Part shown: piece after piece, positions 48,438 to 61,478 of the stretch
Numbering within the stretch: position 1 is the first letter of the stretch
Layout of the letters: every line of letters starts with the position of its first letter
Origin: Akebia trifoliata
Taxonomy: Eukaryota > Streptophyta > Magnoliopsida > Ranunculales > Lardizabalaceae
NCBI GenBank assembly: GCA_017979445.1
Contig: CM030711.1
Coordinates: forward strand, 496,001-560,000
DNA: 64,000 nt
Direction: 5' to 3'
Made by a program: the position numbers and the translations under genes
The notes under the pieces: model-generated
Told to the model about the DNA's origin: nothing
Databases searched by the model: none
The model's input: only the letters and a program-made list of their open reading frames with translations

Positions 48438-51400
48438 TATAGAATTATAGGAGCATCAAATCTCAAGAAATAATGTCCCCGAACTTTAAAAAACATCTAA
48501 AAACTTTTGATTCATTCGAAGATTGCAAATTTTCGAACATTGTCTTGAGGAAAAATCTGTCATGGAACCACTTAGTTTCCGCGAAATCAAGGTTTACAAG
48601 GCCAAATTCATCAGTAGAAATGGGTTATGATGATTAAAAGAGAATGGCTGGCTATCAACACTACCTCATTATCCCATTTAATTTCTTTTATTGGTGTTTT
48701 ATTAAAGAAAGTGGCCTAGTGGCATAAGTTCTCATCATTTGGTGCTGTTGAGTCTTTTAGTAATTTTATTATTAAAATTGCAAAATTAAGAAATCAAAAT
48801 AATTTTCCCTTCAGCAAATAAAAGACGAGAAAAATGAGTGGACAAAGCAAACATACAAATCATGTGTTCTCCTATGCTTCATATTTCTCTTTCGAATCCT
48901 ATCTTATCATGATTTGATCAGTCCGTTGTCCACCATCCAAAAAATTAAGAAGAAAAAAAAAAGAAATTTCATTATTGTCTTTGTCGCATGCAAGAATACA
49001 TACATGTTGAGAAAACTAAGTATAGACATTCTCCGATGTTGCGGAGACAACAAACTTCATTTGATTGGAGAATATCGGGTAAGGTGGTCTTAAGTTGCAA
49101 GACACAATCAATGATTTTGGAGGTATACTTATGGACCACACGTCCATGTGGCACCTAAAAAATATAATTAGAGGTCATGTGGATGTAGAGCACAAAATTC
49201 TATGAAAACTATAAAAATAAATAAAAATATTTTTTATTGTTAATCAATACATTTTATGTATGAGATTTTTCATGGCTGTTCATTTTTGGGGCCTTCAATC
49301 AAACAAAAATAAGGGGGTATTTTTTTTATTATTATTTGAAACTTGATTTAATCTCTAAACCCTAGAGGGATGACATGTGATTTGGGCCAATGTCACAGTT
49401 CACATAGTCCAGATTGTTAAGAAAATAGGTGCAATCGAACTAAGAAAACGAATCGAAACAAATATAAAACAAGACGCAATCACACAAAAAAACACAGAGA
49501 TTTTATGTGATTCTCTCAAGATTGAAGTGTATCCACGGATCATACGAATTCCACTATAAAGAGCAAAATCACAGTTATATATTTACAGTACCTCCTTGTT
49601 GACCAGTGTGAATGCATGACTTAATTTACAATACCTCCTTATTGATTAGTACTATTAGGCTCCACAAACCACAACACAATGAGGACCTCGATTTAGACAT
49701 AGGATCTAGTCTAGATCTCAAATTATTCTAGGATGGGATTTATTTTCTTTCTCTCTTAGGACCCAGTCTTATAAGATTCCCGGGGCAAGTATTGTACTAA
49801 AAAATTAGTGGAATCGAGGGTATTAATTATACCAATTAGCTATTAAATTATTAGACCAAACCTTGATGTTTGATTCCTTAATTTGCATGCTTAACACCTA
49901 GAAGCTTAGATTAATATTAATTTTGATGACCAATAAAGTGGAAGCTTTAGAGACCTATCACATTACAGTAACATGCCATCATCTTAATAATACAAGTGGG
50001 CTGCTTTTCTTTGATAAAAAGCTACACTTAGTTTAATGAAAATTATGTAGTGGAATCTAACTAACAGCATCTTAATCCCAAATAAATAATTTGAAGATAA
50101 ACTTAAACTAAGAGTGCTACTTTAACCAAGTTAATGACAGTTACGGATAAGTGTTTAGTACACTGGCTTCTATCTAATACAATTATCGTTTGGTAAAAAC
50201 TTGAAAATATTTTCAATTTATGCAGAAAGTTAAAAATGATCAGAAATAATAAGCTATTTAGATTCATTTTTCAATTTTAATATTTGCAAGAACTTGAAAT
50301 AATATAATTTTACACGATAATGTGGAAAATATGGATTTTCTCAACGATGATAACAGAATCTTTGATTAAATTAATTATTGACCTAATTTAGCAGGTAAGC
50401 ATATATGGCAGAAAATAATCAGAGAACTTGCAATCACATAAATCAAGTAACCACGACACACCAAATTTTTATAAGAAAAACCCATTTGGAAAAAAATCAC
50501 AAAACCTCGTCCAGAACGAATCACTATAGAATTATTAAGTTTACAAAAGCTACCCACACACAAAACGACATACAAACTCAACCCAATCTCTTGACTTCCC
50601 GTGACTTGAGATCATTGGCCGTTGGTCACCATTAACAACAAAAAAAGAGATCTAATCTTAATCAAACATTTTAAAGACCTATCGCAATTTAATTAAACTA
50701 GCAGTGGGACTATAATATCAATTATTCCTTCGAGTGCTCGACAGTGCCCATCGATGTCGAACAGCCTTATCTATTCGAACACTAAAATCAATTGAGAGAA
50801 TCATCTCTTGTTTGTTGGTCGTTTGTGTGAAAGAAAGAGAGACAACCGTTGGCATTAGTTGGTGGATTACCAAACATGATTGGGTCCTTAATAATGTTTG
50901 ATTCCTCATTTGTGGGGTCTCTTCCAACTGGTTTCAAATTAATAATGACCCAAATACTTGGCATCTCGTTCCGATTCTATGGCAATTTGGTTTATTTGAA
51001 TGAGTGTGCTTCCATTAGTTTTAAATCATAGTTTTAGTTAAGAAATTCATTTAGTTTAGTAATCAAATAAATAAATTGTGAGAAACATTGTCAGGTATAT
51101 TTTTTATATGAACATGCACATTAATAATTGAAATACAGATTCCATGAAGGTTTTGTTTTGGATCAATGCAGTTCTATTGGCAAAATTATATGTTACATTA
51201 GGATCAAACACGTCACATGGAGATCAGTGTTAAAGGGAATGCTTTCGTGCCAAATAGTTATGAGCGGGAGAAAAATGGTATCTCGGGTATACCATGGACA
51301 TGATATGATCCAACATGGGAAAACATCCAGTGCAACTAGGGGCGGAGCCAAAAATTTTGGTCAGTAGGGGCTCAGTGCTAACGATGGTCGATCAATAGTC

Positions 51401-52202
51401 ATGATTTATTTCAATGAAGATGTGGGGTTCATGACTATAAACAATGATTGACCAATAATCTTCGTAAGAGTAAAAAAAAATTTCACTAAAATCATAGATG
51501 TTAGGACTTGTAGGGCATCTTGACTTAGGCTTGATATCTCAAAATTTTATTTTATTCAATATAGAAATTTCAAGATTAAAAAAATATTTTTATGGAGGAT
51601 GATGGATTTTGAAAAAAAAAAATCAAAAACATTATTTTACATCCCTCCTCCCCCCCACCAAAATAAATAAACTAAATAATAAAAAATTGATTGTTTTATA
51701 ATAAAAAATTCAAATTTATTTGAATTAATGTAATTGAATCTCCTTCAAATAATTTTTAGATCCAAATTTTGTTATTATGTTAGTAGAGACTGAATAGCGG
51801 TTGAAGGTTGAGGGCCCTTTTTTACCTGGTGCATGTGATGTACTAGTGTTGCACGAGACCCAATACTAATCCTTGGACAAGACCATGATCTATTGGTTGG
51901 GTAAAGCCAAGATACAAGTCCATTTTATTGTCTATAGGGATACCAGATTTAAAAAAAAAAAAAATTTAATTTTTACTAATCATATATACTTATTTTTAAG
52001 TGCATTAAAAACACATACTTGATATTTAAAAAAAAAAAAAAAAAAGGAACAATTTAACCTACAATTTCTCACTTTATAATTGATACCCATGGCGAATTGT
52101 TCTCACACTTTAGAAGAATTAACCTAAAATATTTATTTGCTGTTAAAATTGAGAAGGAATGAAAAATACAAATGAACAGTTCTGTTAAAAAGTAAAAGAC
52201 TT

Positions 52203-52404
52203 CACAGTTTTAAATCTCGTCTCGTCTATAAATGAAATCGGGTCATCTGAATAAGTTGTTTGAATTTATTGAAGTTGTCTCAATCAATAATAAGATAATG
52301 GAGTAACTTTTGAAAAATACATCAGATTTAAGATGACTTGTCAATTTATCTTATTGATGAACGATACAGAATTGTCTCGGTCTCGGACGAGATTTAAAAT
52401 CATG
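52203..52404. mobile_element. Inverted-repeat element, ATTTTAAATCTCGTC termini
   Basis: agttttaaatctcgtctcg at the left is mirrored by cggacgagatttaaaatcat at the right, with about 17 matching bases. Internally attgaagttgtctcaatc and tcttattgatgaacg belong to the same family theme. Confidence 0.6.
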
Positions 52405-53714
52405 TTACGCTCTATTTTCATAAGGCCAGTGGGACTCAATTCATAAGAATCGCGTGACACTTTTTTTTTTGGTAATTGGTCTTGAGCTTCTGTCCTTTCT
52501 TTTTTGTTGAATTTGACTCTCTCATGGTCATGGGCCTCATGAGATTCGCACTCAAAGTTCCATTGCGCGCGTTAAGGTCAAAAGGTCACCTTGCCGTAAA
52601 CCCGAAAGTACCGTAGTACCAACAATCAGACCGCTTGTAAGCTTCGAGATCCATAATTCGTCTAGATCTTGTGATAAACTTTAATGTAGATAAAGATGTT
52701 CTCGAGCTTTGGGAAGTGGGACCAAAGAAAGACGCCAGCACCGCCACCGTCAATGACCGTTATTTTCTCTCCTTTTCGATTCCTAACAAACTTGGTCTGC
52801 AAGGCAAAAACTTAACGTATATTATATAATTCCCGTTATACCCTTAATGAATCATAACTCACAATGTATTTTTTTCCTTTTATTTGAACCATATACTTTA
52901 AACAGTTGGCTCTACTTTTTTAGAAAATTCCAGCTAAGCTATTAAATGAACATCAAACTGCCAGGTGTCCACTGAATTTTTTTTCCTTCTTGGACACAAA
53001 TATTTGTTCTCAAGTGTTTGAGATTTTGGTCCAATATGATATTTCAACTTCTACCCATTGGGTAATATAAATCTCCTTTGAATTTGACCACTAGACTAAC
53101 TTTTAGCGTTTAGAATGGTACGCATTTTATAAGGTAACAATAAATAATGGTTTCTAATTTTGTAATTGTTTGTTGGATCCATTTGTCAATTATGGATGAT
53201 TATAATTATAAGAGATCAAATCTTTGTCTCGGCTATTGTAGTACATTTATCATCCAAGACGTAATGGACATGATGACTTAACATTATCCTCACATTCCTT
53301 TGGTTTATCATCGATAGACGGTGACAACTAAACACGAGTATTATGCTTGTTACGGGACTTAACCCAACACTTTACAGCACGATCTGACAACAACCATGCA
53401 CCACCTGTATCCGTGGAAGGATTAGTAATCCTTTTTAGAAATCAAATGGACTTCTATCTTTTTTATTTATTTTTCCTTTTCTTTTATAAATACAAATCAA
53501 TATATTCTATTTTTAATTTAAAGATAAGAAGAATGAAACTTGAAAAAAAGGGTTAATTTTACTTAAGTTATTATGTGATTCAGATATTGAAAAAATCTAA
53601 TTTGGACATCAGAATTTTTTTGAAAAATATCACACCAATACTCAAAATTAGAAAAGTGAAGAATTGATTATGTTAAGGATCCCAAAGGATAGTGTTCAAG
53701 GAAAAATCCCCTTA

Positions 53715-54340
53715 GGGTATGTTTGATTGCACATGGAAAATAAGGTGGAAAATCAATTTCCATGGAAAATGACAATTTTCAAGTGTTTGATTGCACATGA
53801 AAATGGAATTCATTTTCCACCCCATTCAAAAAGTCCACTAAATCATGGATTTCACTTTCCCACCCATATGGGTGGGAAAATGAAATCCACCCATGTTTTC
53901 CATCATCAATTATTCCCTACCACCACCATTACACTAACCTTGTCGTCGTCGTCACCATCGCCGTCGCCGTCGACTCCGTCTCCGACCACCTTCTCTCTCT
54001 CTCTTCTTATTTTTCTTCTTCTCCATCCCTCACCTCCTCCGCCACCACCACCACCAAGTTCTCTTCCCATTTTCCTCACTTACCTTCATCGTCACCGCCG
54101 CCACCGTCGTCGCTGCCGCCACCGCCTTCACCATCGTCGTTGTAGCAGCCACCGTCGCCCTCGTCGTCGTCACATCCTCCTTCTCCTCTTCTTATTTTTT
54201 CTCATATTTTTTTCATGATTTTATCTAAGTGAAATCAAACAATGGAATTTGATTTTCCAACCCTACCTATTTTCCACAACTAATTTTTCATGGATTTCAA
54301 ATTCCATGGAAAGTGACTTTCCATGCAATCAAACATACCC
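53715..54340. mobile_element. Harbinger/Tourist-like nonautonomous element with trinucleotide-rich core
   Basis: Perfect 17-base terminal inverted repeats, GGGTATGTTTGATTGCA at both ends, are flanked by the 3-bp duplication TTA (53712-53714 and 54341-54343). This is the pattern of PIF/Harbinger elements. Subterminal ttccatggaaa motifs recur in both arms. The core (about 53940-54180) is a run of GTC/GCC/ACC/TCC trinucleotides, far more GC-rich than the surroundings. A 163-codon frame through it encodes only low-complexity Ser/Pro/His/Arg, and no transposase is present. I read that frame as a by-product of the repeat. Confidence 0.85.
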
Positions 54341-54849
54341 TTATATTTCACCTACTAAGTGTTGGACATTGATGAAAAATTTGACCCATATTCATGTGTG
54401 AGCAAACTTAGGAACATATGGATGAGGTGTTTTACTACTAAGATACCATCATTAACATCTAAATAAATGTCTGTGTACTACTAGCACGTGTTACACAACG
54501 TTAAATTAATTGAAATATTAATAGTGGAAAAAGAAGACTTTCTAAGTCAAAATAATCCCTCGTAGACTACCAAATAAAAATGATGAAAGTTTCTCTTGAA
54601 ATTTTCAAAAAAAAAAAAAAAATTTGATCTTCAGTTACATCCCATCAAAGCTGTAGGGCCCACTGAAGATAATGTATCTCGTCTTATGAGATCATTATCT
54701 CTCTTATTACTGCATGAAATTTGAATTTCTAACTAACTTCTGATATCGAATGAACCTGATTTTCCGTCCAGATTCAAATATTTATCCATTTTTAACATAA
54801 GGGTAAAATGGTCATTTACTCATTTTCAAGTCTTATTAAAAGAGTCTCG

Positions 54850-55397
54850 TTCACCATTCCCTTCGTCTTTCATCCTTTGGGTTGCAGCGGGCCTTTTTTT
54901 TCTTCCTTCTCAATCTCACACCATTTGGAGAAAAAAACAATCTAAATTACGATACACGGAAGAAAACTAGGGTTAGGGTTCATTGTTCTTTCTGTTTCTG
55001 ATCTTCTATTTTCGATCCATGAATTGGGAAAATGAAGGATTCTGAGTTTTCTCGCAGTTTTAATTACTGATTCTCTCCAACAAAATCTTATTGATTTTAT
55101 TGTGGAATTCTCCTCGATTCAAACTAGGGTTTCATTTTATGGTTTGGGATTTTGCGTATGGGGCTTTTTTCTGATTCAAAGAAAGCTTTCTGTTTCCAGG
55201 TTATCACCCTGTTTTCCTTAAAAAGATGATATTTTTATCATGAGTTTCGCATTTCCCTTTTTATTTTGGAGGAATTAGGGTTTGATCGAGGAATAATTGC
55301 TGAATTCTGTTGGTGTAATAGAACAGTAGAGTTAAAGCTGGGAACTTGGGGGTTAGAACCGAGGGCCGCCGCTGTGCCGGCCCGTGATGTCGGAGGG
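54850..55397 (+). promoter_or_regulatory. 5' region and leader of the DUF506 gene
   Basis: The ~550 bases before the chosen ATG include a telo-box pair, ctagggttagggttc, at 54967-54980 and a pyrimidine-rich stretch near 54890-54910. The 5' UTR appears long. Several short upstream ATGs exist, including one at 55387 in another frame. Confidence 0.4.
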
Positions 55398-58300
55398 ATG
55401 GATTGCCGCATCTCGGCAGCGGCAGGGGATCTGTGGCTTAGACGGATTGGTGGTCAATTTGTGGGTCAGATCGGTGGTTTCAGCCATGAAAGCGAGCATG
55501 ACTTGGCGGTCATGGTTAGCGATTTCATGGAGAATGGTAGCGGTGGGGCTGATTCGAGGTATAGCAGTGACAGCGATTCTGGGTTATCTGATCTCGCCAA
55601 TCTTGCTGAGAAGATTACGGTTAGTCTCTTTTCTAGGTGTTATTTTCTTCTGTTTTATGGAAATGTTGAACTTTTTTGTTTCAATTTTTGTTTGTTTCAC
55701 AGTGAAGATCTAACATTGCAGTTGTTGTTTGAATGTACTAGTTTTAATTTTGAATTACCCTTATCTTAATTTCTGATTCTAATTCAGAGTTTATTATCTT
55801 ATAATTCCAATTGTTTTGTCAACTTCAATTATTTTTAGGCCAGTGTTCCCATCTATATGACGGATGACAGCAAAAAACGTTCAATTATTTTCGTTCACTT
55901 CCCAAGAAAATAATGCAAATTAAGAAAGAATTAAGGGATCCTCTATCATCATGGACATGCAATAGTTACATGTGAATGATCCTAATTCCTAACGTACAGG
56001 CTCTTTTTAGGTCTTCTTTCCTTTTATTGGAAGGTTTTTTGATTGCTTTGTTATAATTAATTAGACTTAATCTGAAGTTTTTTGCTATTTTGTATGTGAT
56101 GTTACATTATCTACTTATAGTTTTAGAAAGGATCATGAAACATAAGGAAACATTTAGAACTCTTGGTACCACAGTAATCTTTTTATTTCCTGTTCACATG
56201 GCTAATTCTTTGGGAAATTCCGAAGTTCTGCTTAAATGTGAATCATCATATACACCAAGATCTTTTTTCATTGAATTTGAGCCTTTTTTTTTTGTTTTTT
56301 TTGGCGAATGTAAAGGTTTGCTAGCTTGGATCCGTATCTTGGCCTTTGGGTTGAAGAACCAAAATTGGAAAATGCTGAAGTAACATTGAAATTGACATCG
56401 TTTCGCACATTGCTGACGTGGATGCGTGTACAGAACCATAGATTCTTTTCATTGAGTTACGAGTGAGAAGCATCTATGATTCTGTGCACGCCAATGTGTG
56501 AAACATGTCAGTTTCAATGTCACTCCAACATGACTCACCAAAATTATATGGGTAGTTTTTTATTTTATTTTAAAGTAAATGGTAATTTGGAATTATTTGT
56601 AATAATGCAAGGTTGTCAAATACGGGGCGTGTACAGTTGAGTAGGCATTCCTACCCCTAAAAAAGAGATTACCTATGGTATTATTTGGTTTTTATCTGTT
56701 CTCTTGGTAGCATAATAGTAGATTTAAAAATTGAATGTGTACAATTTTTTGTAAAAATGATCTGAAACAGCAACTTAAAGATAATTGGAATATTTGTATC
56801 ATTAATTGACAACCCTTATATTAGATCCATTTAATTTTAGTTGTCATTAACCGTTATTTGTAGAAGGATTATTAATTGCTTGGCTCCACAAGTGTTTGAA
56901 GACACATGAAATTGAAAAATATGTAACAGAACCCATTTTTAGTATATGTAATAACTTACATCCTGTGTCTTTTTCATGGTATGGCATATTTAAGTTCTTG
57001 TCTCTTGGTTGGAGACCGTGACAAAAAATGCAAGCTGTAGCCCTATAAATAGTTCTCATAGGGGGTGTTAGATTTATAATAGATACATGTAGCTGACGAT
57101 TGAAGGAGGCGATTGAAAATTTAATGGTCATCCATCCGGGTTAATGAATCGTTTTATTCCTTTCACGTAAAGATATACATAAGTTCCTTCTGTGCCCATG
57201 TGGCATACTTTTCCTATTTGGAAATGAGTTGCGATCCAGAGGGGTGTTCCGTTCCTACAGCAATATGCGGCGTCTACGTGGCACATTTTAATTGGGGATT
57301 AAATACCTAGGGCTGTGTTCTAATTAGTAAACGGCCTGGTTAGGTGCCTATGCGTTTTAAACTCAAATCAAAACCTTCCTCATAGGCACTGTTCCTATTC
57401 TATAGGAACTGGACACCTTACTTGATCCTGAGCCTTTTGAAATTAGACGGGGAAAGTCTAGTGTGATATTCACGTGATCAATCATTTTTGGTTTTAGAAT
57501 AGGGACAATATTACCCTTTTTTTAGGGGTAGAGATTAGTATAGAGATTAGCATAAATATTAGTTAAGTATTATATGCAATTTATTTCTGGTTCTCCATAT
57601 TAATTCTATTGAGTCGTTTAATTGCATCAAGGGCCATACCCTCTGTTAATGCATTTCTTCAAATTCTTTCTCACTGTCTTGATACATCAGTCTTTTCGGC
57701 CTTCCCTCCTTTTTTTTAGTCTTTGACTTGCAACAATGTGATCCTTCAGTACGTATGACCTGTTCAAGTGTGCATCAAAAGGTTTACATATAATTCAAGG
57801 CATGTGATAGGTTTATTAATGGTAGACATGCACATGGGGTGTGATGGATTCAACTTACAGTTCATCTTGATTCAGCTCCTTTGCTTGTGACCTTCCATTT
57901 ATGGACCTGATTCTCATTGAATTATAATTTTGGGTTTCTAATTGATCTCATTTTACTAATATCTGTTATTTTTCACATTGCAGTATTATAAGCACACAGT
58001 TGATCAGTTCGAGAGCCAATTGTTGTCAGCAGTTCATTCGCTAGTACTTTCTATCAATGAGGCAGACATTCATTATGTCAATTGTAGTCCATGCAATGCC
58101 AGCTGCATAAGGTTTTTACTGGTAAAACTCCTGAGATGTTCTGGTTATGATGCAGCTGTATGTGCATCCAAGTGGCAGACTTGTGGGAAGGTCCCTGGAG
58201 GTATCCCCACAAATCCATCAATTTTTTTTGGCTAGATTTCTATTTTTTGTGGCCTAGGATTTTATGAGCCTAATCATAATTTTAAACAAATACTGGAATT

Positions 58301-59181
58301 GTTTGAATCAGTGTTATAATGTTGAGATTATAATTTGAGCCAAACCTTTGCAATGTTTGAAGAGTGATTTTTAGTCTTTAATTGGGGTGTAATAGGTGAA
58401 AGTTGGGGTGTCAATAGGAGCTCTCTTCTCTGGATCTGCCAAACAATTTATGGCATTTTATAGAATGTCAATGATCAGTTGTGAGGATCACTTGTTTGGG
58501 TCAATTTTGAAATACATCTCTTAGGCTGTTCCCACATAGTGGTGGTGTTGAACGCATCCCTGCATTGGACCACCACCATGTATTGCTCCGACACTGAGAA
58601 TGGCCCCTAGGTTACTTTTCTTGATGTTGAAGAAGAAATTTTAGCTGCTACTAGATCAATCAATTCTGACATTTCTTTTTTATTATGAAGGTGATCATGA
58701 ATATATCGATGTGGTAACTCACTGCGATGGTGGGAACTCTGAACGCTTTATCATTGATATCGACTTCCGAAGCCATTTTGAAATAGCAAGAGCAGTAGAG
58801 TCTTACGACGCAGTATTGAATTCTCTTCCAGTGGTTTACGTGGGTTCTCTTTCCAAGCTGAATCAGTTCCTTCAAGTTATGGCCGAAGCTGCAAGATCTT
58901 CTCTCAAGCAAAACTCCATGCCTCTCCCTCCTTGGAGGTCGTTTGCGTATTTGCAAGCCAAGTGGCATTCCACCTACAAGAGGAGAACCAATCCAGATGA
59001 CAAGAGGATCCCTGACACTAGCATGTCTGATCACAAACAGTGTATTGGACATTTGTGGAGGTTAAAATCTTCTCTTCAATCTGAAATCGAATCAGAACGG
59101 CCACTGAAACCCATAAACAATGATAATAATCGGAGGGTGAAGCTCGAAAGACGTAGACATGCCTCGTTTAGGGCCCTATGA
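55398..59181 (+). CDS. DUF506 (PDDEXK-like plant family) protein
   Basis: Member of the plant DUF506 family, annotated as PDDEXK nuclease-like; its biochemical role is not established. Coding exons 55398-55619, 57984-58200 and 58691-59181 total 930 nt (309 aa) with phases intact. I chose ATG 55398 because it is the first ATG in the frame. Family features in order: an acidic/Ser-rich stretch (SRYSSDSDSGLSDLANLAEK), YYKHTVDQFESQLLSAVHSL, the Cys-containing CSGYDAAVCASKWQTCGK, GGDHEYIDVV, the core IIDIDFRSHFEIARA (with the conserved Asp/Phe-Arg-Ser), LPVVYVGSLSKLNQ, and MPLPPWRSFAYLQAKWHS. The C-tail is basic (NNRRVKLERRRHASF). Intron 1 (2.36 kb) holds a foldback element. No lesion is seen. Exact N-terminus is the least certain part. 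Confidence 0.88.
56392..56520. mobile_element. Foldback element in DUF506 intron 1
   Basis: Left acattgaaattgacat, then tttcgcacattg, mirrors right caatgtgtgaaacatgtcag and tttcaatgt. The centre has cagaaccatagattctttt and agcatctatgattctgtg. Member of the ATAGATG-hairpin family. Confidence 0.7.
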
Positions 59182-61478
59182 ATATAGATTTACAGAAATT
59201 TACAGGAAAAAAAAATCAATTTGACAAATAAGTGCACTATATCAGAGGCTTCTTTTCAGCAAGATTATTATTTTTTTCTTTCGGATACAAAATAAAGTAA
59301 TAAACCAGAACCAGAGCATGGACGGATGGATTCGCATGGTCAACAACAACAATAATAGTGACATGCCATATTTTTGTGGAGACATTTTCAAGTTACATTT
59401 GGGAGTTTTGCATTTCTCTTCGATTTATCTGCAGCAGCAAGGAGTTCCAGGTTAAAACCAATTGGTACTTGCTTGTACATGATGCTTCATTTTCATAGTT
59501 TGTATTTTTTTTTTCTTGCTTTTATTTAGTGTGACATCCTTGCCTCATATTTCATGGGCATAGGAAATTTTTGATTTTTGATTTTTTAATATGTTGTTTT
59601 CCTCATGAATTTCAATTGCTTTACTTCTTTTTTTTTTCTCGAGCAGATGCATAAGTTTGCTGCTAGGTTGATTGTAATTCTTTTCTGATTATAGCATTAA
59701 ATTGATGATCATAACAGTTTCTTTTTTGTCACGTGTTCTTTTTTTAATTCATATATATTATTATTATTTAAAAAGTTATTTATTAAATTTTGTTGTTTGA
59801 GAGAACAAATCCATTACTTCTGATGGAAAAGCAATTCAAAGAAACACAAGATGATATTACAAATCATCTGCTATGGAGTAATATATCACTAGTACTCTAT
59901 TAGTCATGGTAGTTGGTAATTATGATCCTTATTTGATGAGAGCGCTCTGTATCAATGCAATATGTGGTGCACTCTGTATCAATGCAATATGTCGTAGTTG
60001 GTAATTATGATCCTTATTTGATGAGAGCGCCTAGTATCAATGCAATATGTGAAGACAGTCAAAATTTGGTGGGCCTGTGGGGTCCATTCAAATTTGACGT
60101 ATCTAGAAGCTTTGAATATTTTTCATGAATCAGCTCATTCCGAAACTTCTAACCCACATCAAAAGTGATATACAAATTAAAGGTAAAAAATCAATGATCC
60201 ACAATTCTTCAATTTGTAAATCACTTTTGACGGGGTTAGAAATTTCATAATGGGCTGATTTTTTATGACAATGATCTCAATGGTGAGGAGATCATCCTCA
60301 TCAGCTCATTCTGAAACTTCTAACCCATATAAGATAAAACGTTGGCTGTTGAACATGACCACATATATGTAGATGGATTTTGTTGATGTGATCATTGATG
60401 ATAAGCAATCAATGATTTAAAACAATGGTGGTGTGTCAAGTAAAAAACTGTGCATCAAAAGTTAAGTTCTTTGTATTATATATCACGGTAGAATATGAAA
60501 TTCAAACTCTTAAATCTGCTTTTTGATAGAATCCGTGGTTTTTCACCATTCCTCATGAAAAAATGAAAAGAAAAGATAATGTAATAAAAAAGAGAGGAAG
60601 AATCTCTTGATTTAGTTGGATGAGAAGCTCTTCATAAGAAAAAATAATCAAAGGCTCACTAAAACATCACTAACATGAAGGCCAAATCCTACTCGTCACT
60701 GATGTCAAGTTGGCTCGTTCAAGTCATCTTTCCCCAAAGAGTCAAGCTATTTAAATAAATTTAAATTTATTTAATATTAGTAGGTGGCATGTGCGTTTGA
60801 TTTAAATTTATTAAATACTAGTAGGTGGCATGTGTAAATGCACATGTATTATATTTTTGTAAGTATATATTAAATTTTTTTAAAATAATTTTATATCATA
60901 TATTTATTATTACATATACTATATACATATATATATATATATATTAATTTAAAATAATTAAGGCATTTGTGTACGTAACATAATAAAAATGATACTTTTG
61001 AAATTTTAGAAAATTAAAAACTAAGGGTCTATATGATAATGTTGTCAGCTTTTATGATAAGAAAAAGTTACGACTGAAAAAAAAAAAAAAAACTTGTTTG
61101 ACAGACTTATCTTATTATAAGAAGGATTAATAGATGCTCGGTCATGGAATCTACCTTTTATATAAGATAGAAGATTTAAATTTTATTAATTATTATATAT
61201 CAAAAATAAAAATCCCAATTGACTCAGATCATGGACAAGTCAATTGATGGGGGAACATGATTGGTTTAGCCAAACTCAATTGTTAGGCTTAATCGTCCCA
61301 TTGTCGAAATAAAAGATGGAAGTAAAAGAAAAAATGAGGCTAAACTAATTTCATGCAATCTTTGAATATGGTTCTTGAAGTTGAGATCAGACCTTTTCCT
61401 CCTTAACCTATCTACCCTTCTTAGACCTTAGGGCAATTTCTATTTCTGATTCTTGGTAAGAGTCGCTTCTCAAATCAC
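59182..61478. other. DUF506 3' UTR and AT-rich spacer
   Basis: No gene found. It contains short direct repeats of ttatgatccttatttgatga near 59930 and 60005, a foldback-like repeat at 60126-60345 and a TA run near 60919-60940. Confidence 0.5.
60126..60345. mobile_element. Foldback element, AATGGGCTGATTTTTT family
   Basis: cagctcattccgaaacttct then aacccacatc on the left pairs with ggggttagaaatttcataat then gggctgattttt. A third, direct copy (cagctcattctgaaacttct) follows at about 60301. It shares sequence with 10284-10629. Confidence 0.55.

Larger units (their letters stand above)
46591..53711. other. Long gene-poor region
   Basis: About 7 kb without a convincing gene. It contains a foldback (47158-47336), a CT microsatellite (48419-48437), two stretches near 49440-49600 and 50400-50640 that look like fragments of a dispersed repeat (acacagagattttatgtg type), one hAT-like end (aggggcggagccaaaa at 51340) and an inverted-repeat element (52203-52404). 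The rest is AT-rich. Confidence 0.5.

Noticed and set aside
50405..50635. 76-codon frame
   Set aside because: Resembles the sequence at 49440-49560 at the nucleotide level, so more likely a dispersed repeat fragment than a gene.
53727..54218. 163-codon frame rich in Ser, Pro, His and Arg
   Set aside because: It lies wholly within the Harbinger-like element and is generated by trinucleotide repeats; no domain and no splice context.
55384..55713. 109-codon frame overlapping the first DUF506 exon
   Set aside because: Different frame from the DUF506 product, has no family similarity and reads into the intron.
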